From Caldifarciminota bacterium (lineage in GTDB: Bacteria; Hydrothermota; Hydrothermia; S141-80), in contig WFYF01000047.1 of assembly GCA_015490255.1 (NCBI GenBank), forward strand, positions 1 to 7,241: a DNA stretch of 7,241 bases. The letters run 5' to 3'. Positions 1 to 6,278 of the stretch are shown one piece after another. Made by a program: the position numbers and the translations under genes. Each line of letters starts with the position of its first letter. Position 1 is the stretch's first letter. Under the pieces are notes generated by a model, which saw only the letters and a list, made by a program, of their open reading frames with translations, was not told where the DNA came from and ran no database searches.

Positions 1-145
1 TGCGATGGATGGGGATCTTTCGCTCCCGGAGCAGGCGATAGACGTCGGCAGGCAGGCGTGCCTCCCGGGCAATCCACACGCCTTCCACCGGAAGTTCCCG
101 GTGAAGGGCCCGACGGAGCTCGCCCACACCCTGTTGAAAAGCCAT
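1..145 (-). CDS. N-terminal fragment of a probable TrmH/SpoU-family RNA 2'-O-methyltransferase (RlmB-like), partial
   Basis: Read leftward from ATG at 145-143, the frame stays open for 48 codons to the window edge, so only the N-terminus is present. It reads GVGELRRALHREL, then PVEGVWIAREARLP, then LLRERKIPIHR. This is the pattern of the small substrate-binding domain at the front of RlmB/TrmH-like enzymes: a G-x-x-x-[LV]-x-x-AL helix, a V-x-[IL]-A strand, a helix, then a 'gIPv' strand. Those enzymes methylate a ribose 2'-OH in 23S rRNA or tRNA with SAM. The catalytic knotted domain would lie outside the window, so the family call rests on a short stretch. The frame remains open upstream to an ATG at 259, but that part is AT-rich and unlike coding sequence here. 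No good Shine-Dalgarno precedes 145. The gene is divergent from the pilus operon and probably unrelated to it. Confidence 0.5.
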   Translation of the reverse strand, partial: MAFQQGVGELRRALHRELPVEGVWIAREARLPADVYRLLRERKIPIHR

Positions 146-187
146 GCCTGAAAGATACGCACCCCGGGGAGAACCTTCAACGGAGGT

Positions 188-219
188 TTGCAGAATGCAA
201 CTCTCCTTGCATAATGCGA
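188..219. promoter_or_regulatory. Two tandem near-palindromes, possible operator
   Basis: TTGCAGAATGCAA (188-200) is a perfect dyad, TTGCA-N3-TGCAA. TTGCATAATGCGA (207-219) matches it at 11 of 13 positions and keeps most of the symmetry. The copies start 19 bases apart, so both could be bound from nearly the same face of the helix. They lie 43 bases before the leftward gene's start and about 70 bases before the -35 box of the pilus promoter, so a bound regulator could serve either gene. The binding protein is unknown and the role is inferred only from symmetry and position. Confidence 0.4.
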
Positions 220-291
220 AAAGAAAAGCGATTTTTTGCCTGATCCGGGGCAATTCCATGTGTGGCAAGAGTTTTGCACGGGTCCCCCTGG

Positions 292-320
292 TTGACAATC
301 TTGCAGGAGGCGCATATAGT
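292..320 (+). promoter_or_regulatory. Sigma-70-type promoter of the pilus operon
   Basis: A perfect -35 hexamer TTGACA (292-297) is followed, after exactly 17 bases, by TATAGT (315-320), one mismatch from the TATAAT consensus. Transcription would start near 326-328, leaving a leader of only about 16 nt with the ribosome binding site. This placement also excludes the in-frame ATG at 262, which lies upstream of the promoter, as the start of the first pilin gene. It is the only convincing promoter I see for the whole plus-strand cluster. Confidence 0.8.
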
Positions 321-331
321 TAATACACACA

Positions 332-337
332 GGGAGG
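332..337 (+). promoter_or_regulatory. Ribosome binding site fixing the first pilin start
   Basis: GGGAGG stands 5 bases before ATG 343. It selects 343 over the in-frame ATG at 262 and over the out-of-frame ATG at 339. Starting at 343 also gives a prepilin leader of normal short length. Confidence 0.8.
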
Positions 338-342
338 TATGC

Positions 343-843
343 ATGGACCGGCGGAGCGGTCGGGGGATGACGCTCGTGGAAGTGATGGTGGTGATCGTGA
401 TCATGGCGGCGATACTGGGCGCAAGCCTTCTCACCAGCCGCCTGCTGCGGGGGGCGCGCCCGGAGCTGGAGGCGGCTTCCCAGGTGAAGGGGCTGCTCCA
501 GCGGGCCCGGGCCCAGGCCATGGCGGAGGGGACCTATGTTCGTCTGATCCGGAATGGAAGTCAAATTATGGTTGAAGCTTTTAACGCGGACAGCAACCGG
601 TGGCTCCTGCGGGAGCGGGCCGAACTTGTCCGCATCGGGACGGGCTGTCCCTCTCCGCCGTCGGGACTTGCTCCGGTGGACACGGTGGTGGTGAACCTCA
701 CCGGTGCCCTCACCCCGTCGGGGGTGATGGTGTTCTGCGATCCTTCGGGGCGCCATGCGGCGGCCGTGGAGATCACCGCTGGCGGTGCGGTCCGGACCTG
801 GAAACTCACCGGTGCATGGAGGGTTTCGGAACATGAGAAATAA
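343..843 (+). CDS. GspH/FimT (FimU-like) family minor prepilin
   Basis: 166-residue type IV prepilin. The leader MDRRSGRG is basic and ends in Gly8; cleavage by prepilin peptidase (PilD) would leave Met+1 and Glu+5 in MTLVE, followed by a hydrophobic helix at about 14-36. Arginine/alanine-rich helix (QRARAQAMAEG) and the C-terminal strand set VFCDPSGRHAAAVEI...GAVRTWKL are typical of the GspH/FimT domain. Cys102 and Cys132 are the only cysteines in the four pilins of this operon and could form a disulfide. In the Pseudomonas operon the equivalent FimU is the minor pilin thought to join the tip complex to the major pilin; the same place at the head of the operon suggests that role here. An in-frame ATG at 262 was rejected because it precedes the promoter. 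The last 11 bases overlap the next gene. Confidence 0.85.
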   Translation: MDRRSGRGMTLVEVMVVIVIMAAILGASLLTSRLLRGARPELEAASQVKGLLQRARAQAMAEGTYVRLIRNGSQIMVEAFNADSNRWLLRERAELVRIGTGCPSPPSGLAPVDTVVVNLTGALTPSGVMVFCDPSGRHAAAVEITAGGAVRTWKLTGAWRVSEHEK

Positions 844-1234
844 AAATCAAACGCGGGGCATGACCCTGGTGGAGGTGATTGTGGCCATGGCCCTGTTCGG
901 GGCCCTTCTTCTGGGGCTGGGTCCCCTGATGGTCAAACAGGTGCACGAGGCCGGGCGGAATGTGACCCGAAACCGGCTTTCGGTGGTGGCCAACAACGTG
1001 CTTGAACGGTATCACAGCTTGCCGCCTTCGGTGATTGCGAGTCTGGTGGGCACCCGACAGGAAACCGTGGTTACCCCCACCCGTCCCGGGGAGCAGGTGT
1101 TTGTGCAGATCACCATTCAGCCCTCCGCCACGGACACCCAGTCCTATGAAATCCACGTGCGGGCGGCTTCCTCTCTTGATCCCAACCGCCTGTTTGTGGA
1201 TGCCTGGAGCCTGAAACAGAGGGAATCGCCATGA
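833..1234 (+). CDS. pilV: PilV-like minor prepilin
   Basis: 133-residue prepilin with a 9-residue basic leader MRNKNQTRG, cleavage before Met10, Glu+5 in MTLVE and a hydrophobic helix to about residue 34. The globular part is small (about 100 residues), has no cysteine and ends in a strand pattern QSYEIHVRAAS. It is named by its leader type, size and place second in the operon (GspI/PilV group); the sequence of the globular domain alone would not settle it. GspI-like proteins form the core of the initiating minor-pilin complex with the GspJ- and GspK-like subunits. GGAGGG at 818-823 lies 9 bases before ATG 833 and supports this start over an in-frame ATG at 755. The start lies inside the previous gene and the stop TGA overlaps the next ATG, so translation of the three genes is probably coupled. 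Confidence 0.75.
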   Translation: MRNKNQTRGMTLVEVIVAMALFGALLLGLGPLMVKQVHEAGRNVTRNRLSVVANNVLERYHSLPPSVIASLVGTRQETVVTPTRPGEQVFVQITIQPSATDTQSYEIHVRAASSLDPNRLFVDAWSLKQRESP

Positions 1235-2214
1235 TGAGAGGAGTCACGGCCCGGGGCATGTCCCTGGTGGAGATGATCGTGGTGCTGGCCCTCACGGCCA
1301 TCTTCCTGGTGAGCGCCATGAGTCTGATGACCGCTTCCGCCCGGAGCCTGTCTTTTGCCCAGTCGGTGGGGGGAACGGTGACGGATGCGGCCGTGGCCGC
1401 CCGGGTGCTTCAGTGGGACCTCTCCATGATCGGCTATGGCATCCCTCCCAGTTTATACAGCGTGGACACGCTCAAACCCATTGAACTCTGGGATAACGTC
1501 AACGCCCGTTCGGACAGCCTGGTGATCCGGGGGGTCAACCTGGGAGTGGAGCCCCAGCGGGGGAAATGGAGCATCGTTCTGGAGGGGTCCTTTGTGCCCA
1601 CCAACCGCGTGCTGGTCCTTCGCTGGAATCATCCTTTCCGCGATTTTTCACCGGGAGATTCCATCCTTCTGATGGTGGGCGTCGCAGGCGGAAGTGTGGA
1701 GGCCACGAGTTTTGACGTGGCGGTGGTTCAGAGCACCATCCCCAAGCCCTGGACCGATCCCCGATCCGGCACCACCTGGGATGCCCAGGAACTCACCCTG
1801 GACCGGTATCTCACTCCCATCACCGGTCTGGTCGCCTATGGCTCCAGCGGGGTGCTCACGGCGACCTATGTGCTGGATCCGGACAGCAACCGGCTTCTTC
1901 GGAACGGGGAAGTGTTCATGGACGGGGTGTATGCCTTCCAGGTCCAGGTCTGGGTGGATGCCAACGAAAACGGTGTTCCTGAATCCGGGGAATGGCGGGA
2001 CAATCTGGCCAATCCGTCCCCGGAGGACCTCCGGAGGACGCGGGCGGTCCGGATCCAGGCCCTGGTGCTCCGGGGCTTCACCCGGCGGCGGGGGAGCAGC
2101 CCGGTGCCGTCCACCCTTTCGCTGGGAAATGCGAACGTGAGCATTCCGGATTCGCTGCGGGCACAGCGTTACGCCGACATCATTGAGGTTCAGGTGGCCC
2201 CCAAAAACCTGTGA
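1231..2214 (+). CDS. pilW: PilW-like minor prepilin
   Basis: 327-residue prepilin. The leader MMRGVTARG is followed by MSLVE with Glu+5 and a hydrophobic helix at about 15-34. AARVLQWDLSMIGYG (about residues 55-70) matches the 'R.LQ.DLR.AGYG' helix of PilW/GspJ proteins, and DGVYAFQVQVWVD (231-243) is the usual PilW 'dGV..lqvqYgvD' strand. An EF-hand-like acidic loop follows: D243, N245, N247, G248, E251, E254. The C-terminal RAVRIQALVLRG strand is also typical. There is no cysteine. It would be the GspJ/PilW member of the tip complex beneath PilY1. The start ATG overlaps the upstream stop as ATGA; GAGGG at 1219-1223 is 7 bases before it, and a second ATG at 1234 is a possible alternative that shortens the leader by one residue. 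Confidence 0.85.
   Translation: MMRGVTARGMSLVEMIVVLALTAIFLVSAMSLMTASARSLSFAQSVGGTVTDAAVAARVLQWDLSMIGYGIPPSLYSVDTLKPIELWDNVNARSDSLVIRGVNLGVEPQRGKWSIVLEGSFVPTNRVLVLRWNHPFRDFSPGDSILLMVGVAGGSVEATSFDVAVVQSTIPKPWTDPRSGTTWDAQELTLDRYLTPITGLVAYGSSGVLTATYVLDPDSNRLLRNGEVFMDGVYAFQVQVWVDANENGVPESGEWRDNLANPSPEDLRRTRAVRIQALVLRGFTRRRGSSPVPSTLSLGNANVSIPDSLRAQRYADIIEVQVAPKNL
2015..2040 (+). repeat. Strong GC-rich inverted repeat (hairpin) inside pilW
   Basis: Left arm CGTCCCCGGAG (2015-2025), loop GAC, right arm CTCCGG (2029-2034) plus GGACG (2036-2040) with one unpaired A at 2035. This gives 11 base pairs with a single bulge. No T-run follows, so it is not a Rho-independent terminator. It may be a chance product of GC-rich codons (the DNA encodes part of NPSPEDLRRTRA). 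Confidence 0.6.
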
Positions 2215-2224
2215 GGAGGGTGTT

Positions 2225-2680
2225 ATGAGATCCAGCAGGGGATCGGCGCTGGTGACCTTCATTGTGGTGGGGGCTTTCATCCTGGGGCTCACCACCGTCA
2301 CCTATTTCACCGTCCAGCGAGCCCTCCAGGTCCAGGGGGCGGTCCGCCGGGCGGTTCTGGCCTATGAGTCTGCCCTGGGAGGACTGGACGTGCTGTTTTT
2401 CCGGGAGAACGTGCGTCAGGTGGAGCGGGGAGACACGGTGCAAATTGCCCGGAACCTCCCTCACGGTTATCGGGTGGAGGCCGAAGCCCGGAGGGTGTTC
2501 TCCGTACCTGTTCCGGGTTCATCCCTGCTTTTCGCCATGGGTTATGAATCCATCGGGGCAGGAGCGGTGCGGGGCGGGATTGCCACTTATATCCTGGGCC
2601 TCTCCCAGGCCCGGGCGAGTGCGATTCCCGCCCGGAGCCAGCTGGAGGCCCTTTACATTCAGTTGCTGGGCCTGCCATGA
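2225..2680 (+). CDS. pilX: PilX/GspK-like minor prepilin lacking Glu+5
   Basis: 151-residue protein that starts MRSSRG then SALVTFIVVGAFILGL, the 'qRGsALv..l..llllt' N-terminus of PilX-type minor pilins. Cleavage after Gly6 would leave Ser+1 and a Thr at +5 where most pilins have Glu. GspK, the tip subunit of type II pseudopili, also lacks Glu+5, so a place at the very tip next to PilY1 fits. The helix continues with QRALQVQGAVRRAVLAYESALGG. The rest is short, without cysteine or a recognisable domain. AGGAGG at 2214-2219 lies 5 bases before ATG 2225, 10 bases after the pilW stop. An in-frame ATG at 2183 lies inside pilW, has no comparable ribosome binding site and would spoil the leader. The gene's position between pilW and pilY1 is the main support for the name. 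Confidence 0.75.
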   Translation: MRSSRGSALVTFIVVGAFILGLTTVTYFTVQRALQVQGAVRRAVLAYESALGGLDVLFFRENVRQVERGDTVQIARNLPHGYRVEAEARRVFSVPVPGSSLLFAMGYESIGAGAVRGGIATYILGLSQARASAIPARSQLEALYIQLLGLP

Positions 2681-2699
2681 ATCAAAAGGGAGGTTTGAT
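2681..2699 (+). promoter_or_regulatory. pilY1 ribosome binding site in the loop of a small hairpin
   Basis: ATCAAA (2681-2686) and TTTGAT (2694-2699) are exact reverse complements flanking a 7-base loop that contains the Shine-Dalgarno GGGAGG (2688-2693). ATG 2701 follows one base after the stem. The site favours ATG 2701 over the in-frame ATG at 2677, which overlaps the pilX stop but has only weak ribosome binding signals. The stem is only 6 bp and AT-rich, so control by folding is conjecture. Confidence 0.5.
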
Positions 2700-2700
2700 C

Positions 2701-5700
2701 ATGAGATGGCGGTGGGTGCTGTGGGGTCTTCTGATGCTTCCGGGTCTGGGGAAAACCCAGGTCCGGTGTCAGCTGCCGCCCCTTTCCGGGACGGCGGTGC
2801 CCCCGAATGTGATTATTGTGATTGACCGATCCGGTTCCATGGGCTGGCGGGCTTACTGGAGAGTGGATCCCGATGGCGCTGGTCCCCTTGGCCAGGGAGA
2901 CTACGATCCAAAATACGACTATTACGGGAACTTCAACCCCAACAAACTCTATCAGTACAAGTCTGGCGTTTGGGTCCCCGTCGGTCCCGACATGAATCGC
3001 ACAAGGATTGACATCAGCGATCCCGACCGGCCCATCATTTCCGGGAACATCCTCAACTGGGCTCTGATGTCCAGAATGGACGTTTTGAAAAAGGTGCTCA
3101 CGGGTGGAGAAGGAGAGCCGTCGGGTGCACTCCTTAAAGACCGGATATATTCTCGTGGTTCGGGGTCAGGTTGGCCTGCAAGGATCACTGTGAATGGCAA
3201 AACCTTTCGCTTCAGACGCAGTGGTGGATCCAAAAACCGTTCCTTTACGCTTGAAAGGAGGACACCATGGGGGTGGCCAGATGTGGGAACGTATAGAGCG
3301 ACCGTGGATGTTTCTTCCGAGCCCGTGACAGAGCGTGTAGGCATTTTCCGCCAGATCGCTGACAAAGATTTGGACGGCCAGTGGGATCCAGGGAGTCCCC
3401 GGTGGGGAGTGGTTTACTTTAGCTTGCCCTATCCCTATGTCGTGGATTCCATAAGATTTGTCTTCGAACCCTATCTTGTGGATGCAGATCCGAACTCAAT
3501 TGATTCGCTTTATATGGCGGTCAACAGTATATATCCCCGAGGTTGGACTCCTGTGGGCGACGCTCTTCTTGCAACTTACCACTATCTAGCCTGGAAAAAG
3601 GACAGTCACTGGGGTTCCTTCACGTTGGGTAGCGTGGGAGGACGTTCTAAAGATCCCTGGGTGGACTGGACAACGGGCCAAAAGATCCACTGCCGCCAGT
3701 CCTTTGTGCTGATCATTGGGGATGGTGAGTCCAACAGCGATGACAACGTCGTACCCGGCAACGAGCCCCATTTCCTGGATCTGGACCGAAAAGATTACGA
3801 CAGGGATGGAAACTGGTGGGATTTTAGTACCTCGTCGTGGTACACTTACCCCAACATTGCGGATGATTATGCGTGCTATGTGAACGACTGCATGGGGAAG
3901 GGGGTGGACGTGCGGCCGGACATTCCGGACAGGCAACTCGTGAAAACCTATGCTATTTTCACCTATGGTGGCACAACCGGACGGAATCTCTTTCGGGACA
4001 TCGCCCAGAATGGAGGAGGAGAATTCTATTACGCCCAGTCAGGAAAAGAGGTTGAAGAGGCCATCCGGAACACCCTGCTCTCCATCATTGCCCGGGCCCA
4101 GTCCGGGACGGCTGCGGGTGTGGTTTCCACCGGATCCAAGGGTGAGGGAACCACGGCCATGGCCTTCTATTTCGCCCGTCATCCCATTCCGGGAGGCTCT
4201 GCCACCTGGATCGGCGATGTCCGGGGGTTCTGGATTGATCCGTGGGGTAATGTGCGAGGGGATTTGAACAGAAATCGTAGGCTGGAACTCACCCTTGACC
4301 CCATCATCCGGATGCAACCGCCTGCAACGGGCAATCTGTATCCCACCGTGGAGCTCTACAGCGATCCTGACGGAGACGGCAATCCCAACAGTCTGATAAA
4401 CGTCACCACCATGCAGGACACCTCCTTTATGCTCTGGTCAGCAGGCTGGCGCCTGCGGGATCGGGATCCGGACGATCGGAACATCTGGGTCAACCTCAAT
4501 CCTTGGCCCATGGAACTTCGCGCGTTCAACCCGAGTGACCCAACCCTGGTGAACGCCCTGGTTGGGCTGTGGGGTCTTTCCGGCAGCACCGTTCAGGAGC
4601 GTATTGCGTATATCCGGGGTCAGGATCAGTCTGGCTATCGTAACCGCAAGCTGGACCTGTCCTGGAAAGATGAAAGAACCTGGAAGCTTGGAGACATCGT
4701 GTATGGCACCCCCACCTATGTGGGGGCACCGGCGGAGAACTACCATATTCTTTACGGAGACGTCTCCTATGGAAAATTTGTCCAGGCCTATCAGAACCGA
4801 CGGGGAACCTTTTATGTGGGTGCCAACGATGGCATGCTCCACGCCTTCAATGCGGGGCGTTACGTTTCTCTTTCCGGTGGGAGTGCGGTTGGTCAGCTGC
4901 TGACGGGTGGAACTCCCCTGGGAGAGGAACTGTGGGCTTTTATCCCCGCTGCGGCCATTGAGGGCCTCAAGGATTATCCCACAAAGGATTATTGTCATTT
5001 CTATTTTGTGGACCTGAAGGGCAAGGCCACGGACGTGAAAATCTTTCCTGCCGATCCCACCCATCCGGAGGGGTGGGGAACCATCCTGATTCAGGGGATG
5101 CGCCTGGGATGCGGCGCCACCACCCAGTCCAGCTATGTGTTCATAGACGTTACGGATCCTGACGTCACAAAACCTCGTGTGCTCTATGAGTTCACTGATC
5201 CGAATCTCGGTTTCACGACCCCCTATCCCGCAGCGGCCAAGATCAAAAACCGGTGGTTTGCCCTGCTCGGGTCCGGTCCTGACGGCCTGGACGGCTGGGC
5301 CACCCCATCCAAAGCTGCTTATTTCTATGTGGTGGACATGAACACCCTGTTCACCTCCTCTCCGACGGTCTATAAGTTCCGGATCGCAGACTATCTCCCC
5401 GGTGTGGGAGACCAGCACGCCTATCTTGGCGATCCCGTCGCGGTGGACGTGGACCTGAACTATCACGTGGACGTGATCTATTTCCCCGTGATTGAAGGCG
5501 ACCAGGCCTATCTCGTGCGGGTGAACACGTTTGAGGATCCCAATCCCAACAACTGGCAGTTCACCCGGGTGATGGATCTTCCCCGGCCACAGGTGGCTGC
5601 GGTGAACGTGAGTCTTCGCCAGAAAGGCGGGCAGCTCTGGGTGTTTGGCGGGACGGGGAGGTTCTTCAACATACAGCAGGCAGACACGAACCAGAACGAG

Positions 5701-6264
5701 TATTTCTATGGCATTCTGGATCCGTGGACGGACACGGGTGGAGGGCCAAAGGTTGCCTTTTTCAATCTGCTGGACGTCACCGGGGCTGAAACACAAGTGG
5801 ACACCACTACGGGCGATGCCACCATCTCTCTGGGGGGCCAGATGTTTTCTCCTGACTCCTTCCTTACACGGGTGTTTGCCCAGAACGGCTGGCGGGTGAC
5901 CATGCCCGCGCACAAGGTGCTGGCCATGCCGCTGCTGTTTGGAGGGGTTGTGTATTTCACCACCTTCAACCTGACTCAGGTAAACCCTTGTGAAGCCGGA
6001 GGAACGAGTTATCTCTGGGCGTTACAGTCGGAACTGGGATCGCCCACCAAAGAAGCGGTTTTGGGTCTGAAGCCAGATCAGACCGCGATTTCCAGCATCA
6101 GGGTGGGTTCCGGACTGGCTTCCGCGCCCGTGCTCCATGTGGGTGAAAACTCCCAGTCTGTGATCGTTCAGACCGGTGAGGGGGTGATCACCGTGACCCG
6201 GGAACGGGCAGGCCGTCGCTTGAAATCCCGGATCGGACATCTCCGCCCCATGCCAGCCCAGTAA
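2701..6264 (+). CDS. pilY1: PilY1: type IV pilus tip adhesin and assembly protein
   Basis: 1187 residues, close to Pseudomonas PilY1. The signal peptide MRWRWVLWGLLMLPGLG precedes a von Willebrand A domain (about 37-465) whose MIDAS motif is D42-R-S44-G-S46, with T283 (GWTPVGDAL) and D341 (LIIGDGE) as likely partners. Between them lies a large insert holding the family motif ISGNILNWALMSRMDVLKKVL. The C-terminal half is the PilY1/PilC propeller domain: W661-KLGDIVYGTPTYVG, VGANDGMLHAF (706-716), ELWAFIPAA, VFIDVTDP, LWVFGGTGRFF. The calcium site known in this domain (DxDxNxxxD) is D916, D918, N920, D924. Further acidic loops start at 221, 365, 521 and 555. PilY1 is exported, sits on the minor-pilin tip complex, and acts in adhesion, surface sensing and control of retraction. 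It follows pilX by 20 bases. Starting at 2677 would add 8 residues. Bases about 3200-3560 are AT-richer than their surroundings. Confidence 0.95.
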   Translation: MRWRWVLWGLLMLPGLGKTQVRCQLPPLSGTAVPPNVIIVIDRSGSMGWRAYWRVDPDGAGPLGQGDYDPKYDYYGNFNPNKLYQYKSGVWVPVGPDMNRTRIDISDPDRPIISGNILNWALMSRMDVLKKVLTGGEGEPSGALLKDRIYSRGSGSGWPARITVNGKTFRFRRSGGSKNRSFTLERRTPWGWPDVGTYRATVDVSSEPVTERVGIFRQIADKDLDGQWDPGSPRWGVVYFSLPYPYVVDSIRFVFEPYLVDADPNSIDSLYMAVNSIYPRGWTPVGDALLATYHYLAWKKDSHWGSFTLGSVGGRSKDPWVDWTTGQKIHCRQSFVLIIGDGESNSDDNVVPGNEPHFLDLDRKDYDRDGNWWDFSTSSWYTYPNIADDYACYVNDCMGKGVDVRPDIPDRQLVKTYAIFTYGGTTGRNLFRDIAQNGGGEFYYAQSGKEVEEAIRNTLLSIIARAQSGTAAGVVSTGSKGEGTTAMAFYFARHPIPGGSATWIGDVRGFWIDPWGNVRGDLNRNRRLELTLDPIIRMQPPATGNLYPTVELYSDPDGDGNPNSLINVTTMQDTSFMLWSAGWRLRDRDPDDRNIWVNLNPWPMELRAFNPSDPTLVNALVGLWGLSGSTVQERIAYIRGQDQSGYRNRKLDLSWKDERTWKLGDIVYGTPTYVGAPAENYHILYGDVSYGKFVQAYQNRRGTFYVGANDGMLHAFNAGRYVSLSGGSAVGQLLTGGTPLGEELWAFIPAAAIEGLKDYPTKDYCHFYFVDLKGKATDVKIFPADPTHPEGWGTILIQGMRLGCGATTQSSYVFIDVTDPDVTKPRVLYEFTDPNLGFTTPYPAAAKIKNRWFALLGSGPDGLDGWATPSKAAYFYVVDMNTLFTSSPTVYKFRIADYLPGVGDQHAYLGDPVAVDVDLNYHVDVIYFPVIEGDQAYLVRVNTFEDPNPNNWQFTRVMDLPRPQVAAVNVSLRQKGGQLWVFGGTGRFFNIQQADTNQNEYFYGILDPWTDTGGGPKVAFFNLLDVTGAETQVDTTTGDATISLGGQMFSPDSFLTRVFAQNGWRVTMPAHKVLAMPLLFGGVVYFTTFNLTQVNPCEAGGTSYLWALQSELGSPTKEAVLGLKPDQTAISSIRVGSGLASAPVLHVGENSQSVIVQTGEGVITVTRERAGRRLKSRIGHLRPMPAQ

Positions 6265-6278
6265 AAGGAGGACGCACC

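Noticed and set aside
162..169. CCCCGGGG palindrome near the start of the leftward gene
   Set aside because: Only 8 bases, with no loop room for a hairpin and no T-run; expected now and then at this base composition.
58..243. Short plus-strand frame at the left edge
   Set aside because: Antisense to the leftward methyltransferase-like gene and running through the intergenic region; Pro-rich shadow, no ribosome binding site.
262..342. N-terminal extension of the first pilin from ATG 262
   Set aside because: The extra 27 codons contain the promoter and ribosome binding site, and the prepilin leader would become unusually long.
1648..2301. Open frame of 217 codons on the minus strand opposite pilW
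   Set aside because: Same codon-register effect as in pilY1; the translation is a Pro/Gly/His-rich shadow of a clear pilin gene.
4255..4263. RGD tripeptide (residues 519-521) in PilY1, like the integrin-binding RGD reported for Pseudomonas PilY1
   Set aside because: It lies at another position and forms the start of an acidic DxNxN loop. Three residues are easily met by chance and nothing suggests a host cell.
4438..5913. Open frame of 491 codons on the minus strand opposite pilY1
   Set aside because: Its codons are in exact register with pilY1 codons, so it is broken only where pilY1 uses TTA, CTA or TCA, which are rare here. It is rich in His, Pro, Gly and Arg, without domains or a ribosome binding site.
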